Shown here in pieces: positions 23,391 through 30,867 of a stretch of DNA of 35,516 bases. Position 1 is the stretch's first letter. Every line of letters starts with the position of its first letter. A model generated the notes under the pieces. It was given only the letters and a program-made list of their open reading frames with translations, had not been told where the DNA came from and searched no databases. The stretch is from contig DVOT01000127.1 of NCBI GenBank assembly GCA_018713425.1, forward strand, positions 1-35,516, written 5' to 3'. A program made the translations under genes and the position numbers. Source of the DNA: Alectryocaccomicrobium faecavium. GTDB taxonomy: Bacteria; Bacillota; Clostridia; Christensenellales; Aristaeellaceae.

Positions 23391-24326
23391 TCACAGCGGC
23401 AGCCGCAGGGATTGGATGGGCGCATCCGGCCGCTCGATGCGCGCAAGGAGCAGCCCGGCTGCCGCGCGGCCCATCTCTTCCATGGGCTGGTTGAGCGAAG
23501 TGAGCCGCTCGCCGCACAAATCGCCCAGTTCCATCCCGTCAAAGCCCAATACGCGCACGTTCGCCGCGCGCGGATCTCGGAGGCTCAACGCCCCCACCGT
23601 CAGTTCGTGGTTGGCGGCGAACACCGCGTCCACACCCGCGTCGAGCAGCGCGCGCATGCCCGCGTTGCCCCCTTCCACCGTGTAATCGCCAGGCACAATG
23701 GCAGCGGGGGCAAGGCCAGATTCCGCGAGCGCCCGCAAAAAGCCCGCCCGGCGCTCCCGCGCCGTCTGCACCGTTTCCGGCCCGGCGATCATGCCCAGCC
23801 GGTGAGCGCCGCCCGCAATGGCCGCGCGCACCATTCGGTACGCGCCCGCCTCGTTTTCAACGAGCACGCTGTCAAAGCACCGTTCATCCATTTCCCGGTC
23901 GATGAGCGCCACGGGCATCTTGCCCGCCGCCCGCAAAATGGCGCGCGCGTTTTCTCCGCAAGGCATCAGCACCAACCCGTCCGCCATGCGCTCGCGCAGC
24001 AGCGCGACCTTTTCCCGCTCCCGGGCCGCGTCTCCCCCGCTATCCGCCACCAGCACGCTGAATCCGTGTGCTTCCAGCGCGTGCTCCACGCCCTCGATCA
24101 CGCGCATGCTGAACATGTTAGAAAGCGCGGGCACGATCACGCCCACCAGCATGCTGCGCCCGGTTTTCATGGAGCGGGCCAGCGCGTTGCGCCGGTAGCC
24201 CAGGCGCGCGACCGCCGCGTCGATCTTGCGTTGGTTCTGTTCCTTGAGCACCGCGCCATTCAGATAGCGCGACACCGTGCCCACGGACACGCCCGCTTCC
24301 CGCGCCACATCCTTGATGGTTGGCAT
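23391..24326 (-). CDS. LacI-family repressor of the fucosidase operon
   Basis: This 311-residue regulator has the LacI N-terminal helix-turn-helix and hinge (PTIKDVAREAGVSVGTVSRYLNG, then IDAAVARLGYRRNALARSMKTGRS) and a periplasmic-binding-protein-like sugar domain (about 60-311; VGVIVPALSNMFSMRVIEGVE, then VRVLGFDGMELGDL). The ATG at 24326 lies 5 nt after GGGGGG; a GTG two codons earlier is too close. It is the first gene of its own operon, and a perfect palindrome sits at the predicted transcription start, so it should repress itself and the fucosidase genes until an inducer sugar appears. Confidence 0.93.
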   Translation of the reverse strand: MPTIKDVAREAGVSVGTVSRYLNGAVLKEQNQRKIDAAVARLGYRRNALARSMKTGRSMLVGVIVPALSNMFSMRVIEGVEHALEAHGFSVLVADSGGDAAREREKVALLRERMADGLVLMPCGENARAILRAAGKMPVALIDREMDERCFDSVLVENEAGAYRMVRAAIAGGAHRLGMIAGPETVQTARERRAGFLRALAESGLAPAAIVPGDYTVEGGNAGMRALLDAGVDAVFAANHELTVGALSLRDPRAANVRVLGFDGMELGDLCGERLTSLNQPMEEMGRAAAGLLLARIERPDAPIQSLRLPL

Positions 24327-24352
24327 ACTCACCCCCCTTTTCCATTATTTTT

Positions 24353-24362
24353 GAAACGTTTC
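24353..24362 (-). promoter_or_regulatory. LacI-type operator at the start of the fucosidase operon
   Basis: The perfect palindrome GAAACGTTTC has the central CG and AT flanks of LacI-family operators. It lies about 5-15 nt downstream of the predicted transcription start, so a bound repressor would block the promoter. Confidence 0.75.
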
Positions 24363-24373
24363 TATTTTGGAAT

Positions 24374-24402
24374 ATTATACACCCGCGCCCTTTGCCTGTC
24401 AA
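24374..24402 (-). promoter_or_regulatory. Consensus promoter of the fucosidase operon
   Basis: The minus strand shows TTGACA (24397-24402), exactly 17 nt and TATAAT (24374-24379), a perfect sigma-A consensus. Such a strong promoter suits a gene held off by the adjacent operator. Confidence 0.85.
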
Positions 24403-24420
24403 CAAAAAGCGCGGGATTTT

Positions 24421-25257
24421 TTATGCCTGCTTCGCGTGCGTCTCCTGCCAAGAGAGCGCATACACGGCCGCAAAGCCGAGCGCGAACGTAACCAGCGAAA
24501 TCAACAATTCCCATCCCTGAGGCACGCCCGGGAACACTTCAAAAAGCGAACCGAGCACAAAGCCCAGGATAATCATGTAAGTAGCGCGCGGATGGTTGTC
24601 CATAGCGCGCTCCAGGATGCGCGTGGTGAGCAAAATGCCGGCCACCAGCCCAAGCGCCAGCGGTGCGAGGAAGGCAAAATTGAAATCGGTGAGCGAGCGC
24701 GTCAGTTCCTCATACAGCCCCATCACCAGCAAAATGTAGGACACGCTGATACCCGGCAGCACCAACGCCACCGAAGCCACCAACCCGGCGATGAGCAGCA
24801 GATAGAACGGTGCGTTGCCCGTGAGCGCGCCCGCGCCCCAACTTTCGGCGGGGATGAATTCAAACGCCGCTACAATCACCAGCCCCACCAGCGCAAAACC
24901 GATATCCTTCCAGGAATCCGCGCGCTTCAGCGAAAACGAAGTGATGCCCGATTCCTTGACCATCAGCGGCACGCCGCCCACGACCGCGCCGATGAAAAAA
25001 TACAAAGTCGGCATGGGAAAGCGCTCGATCAGCGCCTCCAGCGGCCTGGCGAACAGCGCCATACCCACCAGCGCGCCAACCACGAACACGCCCAGGAACA
25101 AAAGGCTCTCTTTCTTATGCTTCAAAAACGAACTGATCGAAGCGATTAGTTCATGATAGATGCCCAAAATCATGGCCATCGAACCGCCGCTCACGCCCGG
25201 AACCAGCATGGTGCCGCCCACAAACAGGCCTTTGAGCGCAATGATCAAATGTTTCAT
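24421..25257 (-). CDS. popT: DUF368 membrane protein, undecaprenyl-phosphate translocase type
   Basis: This 278-residue protein has eight or nine hydrophobic segments. It matches the DUF368 family: GLFVGGTMLVPGVSGGSMAMILGIY near the start and the related internal repeat VALVLPGISVSYILLVMGLYEEL. The twin PG(V/I)S motifs mark the two inverted halves. DUF368 proteins (PopT) were reported to flip undecaprenyl phosphate back across the membrane for cell-wall synthesis. The start at 25257 follows GGGGTGG; an earlier in-frame ATG lacks support. It has its own promoter (TTGACT-N17-TACAAT) and reads toward the LacI operon with no clear terminator between. Confidence 0.88.
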   Translation of the reverse strand: MKHLIIALKGLFVGGTMLVPGVSGGSMAMILGIYHELIASISSFLKHKKESLLFLGVFVVGALVGMALFARPLEALIERFPMPTLYFFIGAVVGGVPLMVKESGITSFSLKRADSWKDIGFALVGLVIVAAFEFIPAESWGAGALTGNAPFYLLLIAGLVASVALVLPGISVSYILLVMGLYEELTRSLTDFNFAFLAPLALGLVAGILLTTRILERAMDNHPRATYMIILGFVLGSLFEVFPGVPQGWELLISLVTFALGFAAVYALSWQETHAKQA

Positions 25258-25301
25258 GGAATTTCCACCCCCATTTTTGCACAAAAGCGCAGTGTCCCTT
25301 T

Positions 25302-25330
25302 ATTGTAAAAAAATGTATGCCGCAAGTCAA
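25302..25330 (-). promoter_or_regulatory. Promoter of the DUF368 gene
   Basis: The minus strand shows TTGACT (25325-25330), 17 nt including a T-run and TACAAT (25302-25307), about 45 nt before the start codon. Confidence 0.7.
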
Positions 25331-25389
25331 CGTATTTTTCGTTCCTTGCGCCGAAAGATCCAGCGAACTTCCGCCGTTCCTGGGCAAAT

Positions 25390-25424
25390 AAACGCTTGCG
25401 TTTCTGCCGCGCCAATGGTAAAAT
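25390..25424 (+). promoter_or_regulatory. Promoter with overlapping LacI-like operator before the GH2 gene
   Basis: TTGCGT (25396-25401), 17 nt and TAAAAT (25419-25424) form the promoter. The near-palindrome AAACGC-TT-GCGTTT (25390-25403) covers the -35 box and looks like a LacI-family site, so the GH2 gene may be repressed by one of the two LacI proteins or by another. Confidence 0.55.
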
Positions 25425-25504
25425 GGTGACGCATAAAGCTGAATTCAGGGCCGCTCCGGCGCGCTTTGCACGGCCAGCGGCCAACTAAGGAGGAGTTTCA
25501 CCCC

Positions 25505-28138
25505 ATGCACGCAATTCCCAAACCCGAATTTCCCCGCCCGGAAAAGCGGCGCGAAAATTGGCTCAATCTGAATGGACAATGGGATTTCCGCCTATTCCCC
25601 GCCGGCGCGGAGGAAGCAGAAAAGTCGTTTGCCGCCAACCGCAGCGCATACGACCGCGCGATTGCCGTGCCCTTTTCCTGGGTATGCCCGCTTTCCGGCG
25701 TGGAAGAAGACGTCGCCGGCATCGGCTGGTACCGCCGCGCGGTCTCCTACCAGAAGAAAAACCGCCTGTTCCTGTGCTTTGGCGCGGTCGATTACAAGGC
25801 GGACGTCTATATCAACGGGACGCATGCCGGATCCCACCAGGGCGGCTACTCCTATTTTGAGATGGAAATCACCGCTCTGTGGCGCGAAGGCGAAAACATC
25901 ATTGAGGTGCGCGCGGAAGATTACCGCCGGGAAACGCAACTGTATGGCAAGCAAGGGTACGGCGAGATCCAGGGCATTTGGCAGACGGTTTGGCTGGAAG
26001 ACCGGCCCCAGGCCTACATTCAGGATTGGCAGGTTGTGACCCGCATCAACGGCGAAGTGGAGATCACCGTGCAGGCTGACGCCGCCGATGGCAGCGAAAT
26101 CTGCGCCTGTTTTGGCGGGCAATGCTGGAGAAGCGCCGTGCGGCAAGGCGCGGCGAAGCTATCCCTTACCATGGAAAATCCGCGCCTGTGGTCGCCCGAT
26201 TCCCCCTATTTGTACGAAGGCAGCCTAAAACTGGGGGACGATGAGGTCTTCACCTACTTTGGCATCCGGGAAATCCGCGCGGGCAACGTCGATGGCCGCG
26301 GCTACAAGTGGATTTTGCTCAACGGCAAACCCATCTATCTCAACGGCACGCTCGATCAGGCCTTCCATCCGCGCGGGCATTTCACCTATCCTTCCGACCA
26401 GGATATGTATGACGAGGCCTGGCGGCTCAAGCGGCTCGGCCTGAACATGGTGCGCATCCACATCAAGCCGGAAGAGCCCAGAAAGCTCTATTGGATGGAC
26501 AAGCTCGGCATTTTGGTGATGGAGGACATCCCCTGCTTCTGGGGCGAACCCATCGCGGAGGCGCGCGCCGCCTACGAGGCCGAATTGCCCGAAATCATCG
26601 CCCGCGACATCAACCATCCCGCAACCTTCGCCTGGGTGGTGTTCAACGAGAGCTGGGGCCTTTTGCACGGCAAGCGCGATGACAAAGTGTATCTGCCCGA
26701 AACCCAAGAGTGGGTGCGCTCCATTTACCACAAGGCGAAAGCGCTGGATCCCCATCGCATTGTGGAAGACAATTCGCCCTGCCGCTACGATCACGTGGAA
26801 ACCGACCTGAACACCTGGCACTTCTATCTCAACGGCTATGAGATCGTGCGCGACCACATCCGCAAAGTGGTGGAGGAAACGTATCCGGGTTCCTCGTTCA
26901 ATTTCATCGGCGAAAACCGGCAAACGGACGCGCCGCTGATGAACAGCGAATGCGGCATGGTGTGGGGCGTGGATGGTTCCGCCGGCGACAGCGACCTCGC
27001 CTGGCAATACCATTACATGCTCAACGAATACCGCCTGCACGAAAAGCTGTGCGGCTTTGTGTTCACAGAATTCCACGATGTGGTGAACGAATTCAACGGA
27101 TATTACCGCATCGATAACACCGATAAGGACTTTGGCTATCAAGATTTTTGCCGCGGCATGAGCCTGTGCGATTTGCACGCCGCCGATTTTCTGGCCGTGG
27201 ATTGCCCGCCGATGCAAACCGTCGCGCCCGGCGCGGCGGTGGCCGTACCGCTGGTGCTTTCCAGCTTTTCCGACGCCCACCATGGCGAAACGTGCAGCGT
27301 GGAATGGGAATTGTGGCACGACGGATTGCAGGGCCGCATTTGCGACGGCCAGGGCGTGTTTGCCCTGCCCGAATTTGGTTGGGGCACGACGAGCCTCCCC
27401 GCCCTCACCGTGACCATGCCCCAAGAAAACGCCGCCGCGGTGCTGAGCCTGTATTTGAAGGACAGCGCCGGGAACGTGATCATGCGCAATTTCACGACCT
27501 TCGACGTGCAGGCCGCGCTGCCGGAAACCATGGTGGAAATCCCCGTTTGCCAGGGAAAGACCCAGGGCTTTGCGCTCGTGTGGAACGCCTTAATGGACGA
27601 TAAGCTGTGCATGGGCGGCGAAGGCGAAGTTTCTTACGAAATCACCCTGCCCGCGCAAGCGTCCGCGCTGCGCGATCTCACGATTTATCTGGAAGCCAGT
27701 TCCAAGCGCGTGTTGAGCAAGGACCGCAAGGACATCGGCGCGGCAGAAGCCGATCTGGGCTTTATGCGCGGCTACCGGGTCGACCGCGGCGCGTTTGAAA
27801 ATTCGTATTGGATGACGGATGAATCCCGCCTGCCTTCTACCGTAGACGTGCTGATCAACGGCGAGGCCGTGCAGACGCTGTTCCTGGAAAACGACTGGGC
27901 CGACGCCCGCGGCATGCTTTCCTGGCACCGCCAGCCAAACCCCCGCAAGCTGGACGAAGCGGGTTCCTTCGGCGAACAAAAGCGCATCGCCGTGCCCAGC
28001 CGGTTGTTGCCCGGCATCCAAAGCGCCGGCAAGTTTACCCTCACCCTGCGCGTGCGGGGCGAAGGCGGCCTTGCGCTGTATGGCCGCAATTCTGGCCGTT
28101 ATCCTCACGGCCTGTTGATCGAGACCACCATTTTGTAA
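25505..28138 (+). CDS. Glycoside hydrolase family 2 enzyme
   Basis: This 877-residue enzyme has the GH2 order: a sugar-binding jelly-roll (about 1-170; NLNGQWDFRLFPAG, GIGWYRRAV, YINGTHAG), an Ig-like domain (about 175-258), the TIM barrel (from KWILLNGKPIYLNG to about 580) and a C-terminal beta region. The acid/base is Glu382 in VVFNESWG, and the nucleophile is probably Glu482 in LMNSECGMVWG. No signal peptide is present, so it is cytoplasmic. GH2 covers beta-galactosidases, glucuronidases, mannosidases and others; the specificity is not clear. The ATG follows AAGGAGGAG. A LacI regulator, a BNR protein and an aldolase gene follow downstream. Confidence 0.92.
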   Translation: MHAIPKPEFPRPEKRRENWLNLNGQWDFRLFPAGAEEAEKSFAANRSAYDRAIAVPFSWVCPLSGVEEDVAGIGWYRRAVSYQKKNRLFLCFGAVDYKADVYINGTHAGSHQGGYSYFEMEITALWREGENIIEVRAEDYRRETQLYGKQGYGEIQGIWQTVWLEDRPQAYIQDWQVVTRINGEVEITVQADAADGSEICACFGGQCWRSAVRQGAAKLSLTMENPRLWSPDSPYLYEGSLKLGDDEVFTYFGIREIRAGNVDGRGYKWILLNGKPIYLNGTLDQAFHPRGHFTYPSDQDMYDEAWRLKRLGLNMVRIHIKPEEPRKLYWMDKLGILVMEDIPCFWGEPIAEARAAYEAELPEIIARDINHPATFAWVVFNESWGLLHGKRDDKVYLPETQEWVRSIYHKAKALDPHRIVEDNSPCRYDHVETDLNTWHFYLNGYEIVRDHIRKVVEETYPGSSFNFIGENRQTDAPLMNSECGMVWGVDGSAGDSDLAWQYHYMLNEYRLHEKLCGFVFTEFHDVVNEFNGYYRIDNTDKDFGYQDFCRGMSLCDLHAADFLAVDCPPMQTVAPGAAVAVPLVLSSFSDAHHGETCSVEWELWHDGLQGRICDGQGVFALPEFGWGTTSLPALTVTMPQENAAAVLSLYLKDSAGNVIMRNFTTFDVQAALPETMVEIPVCQGKTQGFALVWNALMDDKLCMGGEGEVSYEITLPAQASALRDLTIYLEASSKRVLSKDRKDIGAAEADLGFMRGYRVDRGAFENSYWMTDESRLPSTVDVLINGEAVQTLFLENDWADARGMLSWHRQPNPRKLDEAGSFGEQKRIAVPSRLLPGIQSAGKFTLTLRVRGEGGLALYGRNSGRYPHGLLIETTIL

Positions 28139-28155
28139 TTTCCCTATAGCCATTC

Positions 28156-28201
28156 GCGCGCAAATCCCATCCGTCCGCAAGGTCGGCTGGGGTTTGCGCG
28201 C
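28156..28201 (+). terminator. Hairpin after the GH2 gene
   Basis: A 13-bp stem with one G-U pair (GCGCGCAAATCCC / GGGGTTTGCGCGC) lies 17 nt after the stop codon. The downstream U-tract is weak (TGTTATGTATTT), so efficiency is uncertain. Confidence 0.5.
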
Positions 28202-28234
28202 TGTTATGTATTTGGCATAAAGCCCTCCAATTCC

Positions 28235-28263
28235 TTGACAAACGGCGCTGGATGTGGTATCCT
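28235..28263 (+). promoter_or_regulatory. Promoter of the second LacI gene
   Basis: TTGACA (28235-28240), 17 nt and TATCCT (28258-28263). Transcription would begin near 28270, so any coding start upstream of this point is excluded. Confidence 0.75.
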
Positions 28264-28271
28264 ATGCGCGA

Positions 28272-28283
28272 GAAAACGTTTTC
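28272..28283 (+). promoter_or_regulatory. LacI-type operator O1, upstream of the LacI gene
   Basis: The perfect 12-bp palindrome GAAAACGTTTTC lies right at the predicted transcription start and before the ribosome site. The same sequence recurs at 29327-29338, before the next gene. Confidence 0.8.
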
Positions 28284-28303
28284 ACAGCAAAGGAGGTGCT
28301 GTT

Positions 28304-29326
28304 ATTCGCACAACGATTGCGGATGTTGCACGGCTGGCCGGCGTTTCGAACGCGACGGTGTCGCGCGTGATCAACGCCAACGGGCATGTGGATGCGAGCA
28401 TACGGGAAAAGGTGCAAGCCGCCATGGAAGAGCTGGGCTATGTGCCCAATAGCGTGGCGCAATCGCTGCGGCAGCTGCGCTCGCGTACCATCGGCATCAC
28501 CACTTCCGATCTGCGCGTGAGCTACTTTCCACAAATTGTCAGCGCGCTAGAACGCGCGCTACAGCCGCGCGGATATGCGGTGTTTTCCGCCGGCACCCGG
28601 GAAGACCCAAAAACCGAGCAAAAAGTGCTCGCGCAAATGTGTTCCCACATGGTTGCCGCGCTGGTGGTATGCTCTACGGGCCAAAACGAAGAGCAGCTAA
28701 CGCAGATCGCCGCCCGCGGCACGCCTGTGATCTTGTACGACCGCCGCCCTTTGCAGGGCAAATTGCCCTCCGTTTATGTCGATCGGCAAAAATCCATGCA
28801 CATTGCGCTGGCGCACCTTTTTGCGCTGGGGCACCGGCGCATAGCGTTGGTATCCGGCGCCAAGGCGCTGGCCACAAATTACGACCGCTACATCGGCGTC
28901 CAACAATTCGCCTATACGCACGATGCCGATCCAGCGCAGTTTCCCTTTTGCTTTGGCGAATATAGCGAAGACTTTGGCCAAAACGCCATCGCGCAGTTGC
29001 TGGCCCTCCCGCAACCGCCCACCGCAGTGATCACCGGCAGCGTAGCCATCACCGCCGGCATTCTCCAACATTGCCGGGCCCAGGGCATCCGTGTACCAGA
29101 AGACCTTGCGCTGGTTTCCACCGGCACTTTTGCCTACCCCGGCATTATAGAACCCAGCCTCACGCATTTGGACGATTGCGTGGAGGAAACCGCCGCGCAA
29201 TTGCTAGCCCTGCTGGAGCGGGCCATCGCTGGCGAACCCATAGCGCCCGATATTTCCATCGCCATAGAACCCGTTTTGCGCATTGGCGCATCCACCGTGC
29301 GCCAAGGAATCCTATCCGGCATTTGA
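28304..29326 (+). CDS. LacI-family regulator with a probable ATT start codon
   Basis: Read from 28304 this is a 340-residue LacI-type repressor. The helix-turn-helix is RTTIADVARLAGVSNATVSRV, then EKVQAAMEELGYVPNSVAQSL, with a sugar-binding domain from about residue 60 (TIGITTSDLRVSYFPQIVSALE, then HRRIALVSG). The only in-frame ATG, GTG or TTG codons before the DNA-binding domain lie in the promoter. A perfect ribosome site AGGAGG (28291-28296) is followed after 7 nt by ATT at the exact place where LacI proteins begin, so ATT is the best start. ATT starts are rare and usually weak. Identical operators before it and before the next gene suggest it controls itself and the BNR/aldolase genes. 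Confidence 0.85.
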   Translation: MRTTIADVARLAGVSNATVSRVINANGHVDASIREKVQAAMEELGYVPNSVAQSLRQLRSRTIGITTSDLRVSYFPQIVSALERALQPRGYAVFSAGTREDPKTEQKVLAQMCSHMVAALVVCSTGQNEEQLTQIAARGTPVILYDRRPLQGKLPSVYVDRQKSMHIALAHLFALGHRRIALVSGAKALATNYDRYIGVQQFAYTHDADPAQFPFCFGEYSEDFGQNAIAQLLALPQPPTAVITGSVAITAGILQHCRAQGIRVPEDLALVSTGTFAYPGIIEPSLTHLDDCVEETAAQLLALLERAIAGEPIAPDISIAIEPVLRIGASTVRQGILSGI

Positions 29327-29339
29327 GAAAACGTTTTCT
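29326..29339 (+). promoter_or_regulatory. LacI-type operator O2, between LacI and BNR genes
   Basis: The perfect 14-bp palindrome AGAAAACGTTTTCT overlaps the last base of the LacI stop codon. Its 12-bp core equals O1. It could repress an internal promoter or act as a roadblock, giving separate control of the BNR/aldolase genes. No clear -35/-10 was seen in the 110 bp after it. Confidence 0.75.
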
Positions 29340-29448
29340 TAAAATGCCCCTTGCCAGAGTCCCTCTGGGCCTGTGGCAAAGTTTGTTGCAACGACAATTG
29401 CGGGAGAGCTTCTTCTGCCTTTCCCGCGGAAAGGTGGTTATCACAAGC

Positions 29449-30849
29449 ATGAAAGGCGCCACACAATGGAATTACCAGCCGTTTACGCGACTAACGGAAA
29501 TGGAAAAGCGGGATCTGCCCTTTATTTGCCGGATCGCGCCATTTGCCGGCGGCTTTGCCTTCCAATGGTTTGATCATGGCGCGCCTGATGCGGCGCACGA
29601 AGTGCGCTACCGGGTTTACCGCTCGGAAAAACCCTTTGTTTCCCTGCCCGTTGCAGGCGATACCGTGCGCATAGACGGCCTGGTGGATGAGCAGGACTAC
29701 GAATTTTGCCTCGCACGCGTTGGCCAGCGCGGTGAAAGCGCTGTGCGGTTGGTGCGCACCGGGCAAGCGCCTGGCACTATCGTAAACTATCTGCACCCAG
29801 AAGACGAAGTGTACGCTTTTTCGGGCCACAGCCTTTGCTCGCCCACGCTCGTGCGGCTGCCCTCGGGCGCTCTATTGGCCGGAATGGATGTGTTCGCCGG
29901 CCAATATGGCAACAGCAAGCTCACGCTCTTGTTCAAATCCACGGATAACGGGGAAAACTGGCGCTACGTGACGGACATCTATCCCAGTTTCTGGCCCAAA
30001 CTCTTCGTGCATCGCGGCGCGCTCTATCTGCTCTCTGTCTCGCAAGATTATGGCGATCTGCTCATTGGCCGCTCGCTGGATGAAGGCGAAACCTGGACGG
30101 CGCCCACGCACATCATCACCGGTTGCGGGCCCTTCGAAATGGGGCCGCACAAAGCGCCCATGCCCGTGATCGAGCACAACGGCCGCCTATACACCGGCAT
30201 CGATTACGGCTGCTGGCGGCACCACCGCCACGCGAACGGCCTGCTCTCCATCGATGTGGACGCGGATCTGCTCAACGCCGCCGACTGGCGCTTTACGCCT
30301 TTCACGCAGTTTTCTGCCGATTGGCCAGGCGCGCCGCTGGGCCCATGTCCCGGCTGCATCGAAGGGAACGCCGTCGTCGCGCCGGACGGCACGATTGCCA
30401 ATTATCTGCGCATCGACCTCGCTTCCTGCCATCCGCGCTGGGGCAAGGCCGTAGTGCTCAAGGGAAACAACGCCGATCCCGAAGCGCCGCTCACGCTCGA
30501 CCGCATCGTCGATTGCCCGGTGGGCAGCAATTCCAAATTCCAGCTCTACCGCGATCCGGTGAGCCAAAAATACATCATGATCGGCACCGAGCAAAGCGAG
30601 GACACGCCTGGGCGCACGGTGCTTTCCATGGCAGTTTCGGAGGACTTTTATTCCTGGCGCGTGGTCAAGCGCATCCTAGACTACCGCACCGCCGATCCGA
30701 AGCACGTCGGCTTCCAATATCCCGACTGGATTTTTGATGGAGACGACATCCTGCTGCTGGTGCGCACGGCCTTTGGCCGCTCCTACAACTTCCACGACGC
30801 CAACTATCAAACCTTTCATCGCATCCGGAATTTCCGGCAATATCTATAA
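29449..30849 (+). CDS. BNR-repeat (sialidase-superfamily) protein
   Basis: This 466-residue protein has an N-terminal fibronectin III-like part (about 20-105; YRVYRSEKPF, then VDEQDYEFCLARVG) and a beta-propeller of the sialidase superfamily. Two perfect Asp-boxes are visible: STDNGENW (164-171) and SLDEGETW (209-216). The FRIP arginine motif of true sialidases is absent; the matching place reads SPTLVRLPSG. So cleavage of sialic acid is uncertain, although many such proteins are annotated as sialidases. No signal peptide is present. The ATG at 29449 has only a weak ribosome site (GGTGG about 10 nt upstream); an in-frame GTG at 29434 is an alternative. An aldolase gene of the NanA/DapA family follows after 18 nt. 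Confidence 0.75.
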   Translation: MKGATQWNYQPFTRLTEMEKRDLPFICRIAPFAGGFAFQWFDHGAPDAAHEVRYRVYRSEKPFVSLPVAGDTVRIDGLVDEQDYEFCLARVGQRGESAVRLVRTGQAPGTIVNYLHPEDEVYAFSGHSLCSPTLVRLPSGALLAGMDVFAGQYGNSKLTLLFKSTDNGENWRYVTDIYPSFWPKLFVHRGALYLLSVSQDYGDLLIGRSLDEGETWTAPTHIITGCGPFEMGPHKAPMPVIEHNGRLYTGIDYGCWRHHRHANGLLSIDVDADLLNAADWRFTPFTQFSADWPGAPLGPCPGCIEGNAVVAPDGTIANYLRIDLASCHPRWGKAVVLKGNNADPEAPLTLDRIVDCPVGSNSKFQLYRDPVSQKYIMIGTEQSEDTPGRTVLSMAVSEDFYSWRVVKRILDYRTADPKHVGFQYPDWIFDGDDILLLVRTAFGRSYNFHDANYQTFHRIRNFRQYL

Positions 30850-30867
30850 GAAAAGCTGGTGATGAGC

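Noticed and set aside
22650..24491. Plus-strand open frame of about 600 codons across the AKR and LacI genes
   Set aside because: It runs through two real genes, an operator and a consensus promoter on the other strand; composition is Arg/His/Ala-rich shadow type.
26225..27424. Minus-strand open frame of about 400 codons inside the GH2 gene
   Set aside because: Antisense shadow of the catalytic domain; no ribosome site or domain.
28235..28303. TTG start at 28235 for the second LacI gene
   Set aside because: This TTG is part of the TTGACA -35 box; the transcript begins about 35 nt later, and the 23 extra residues have no LacI counterpart.
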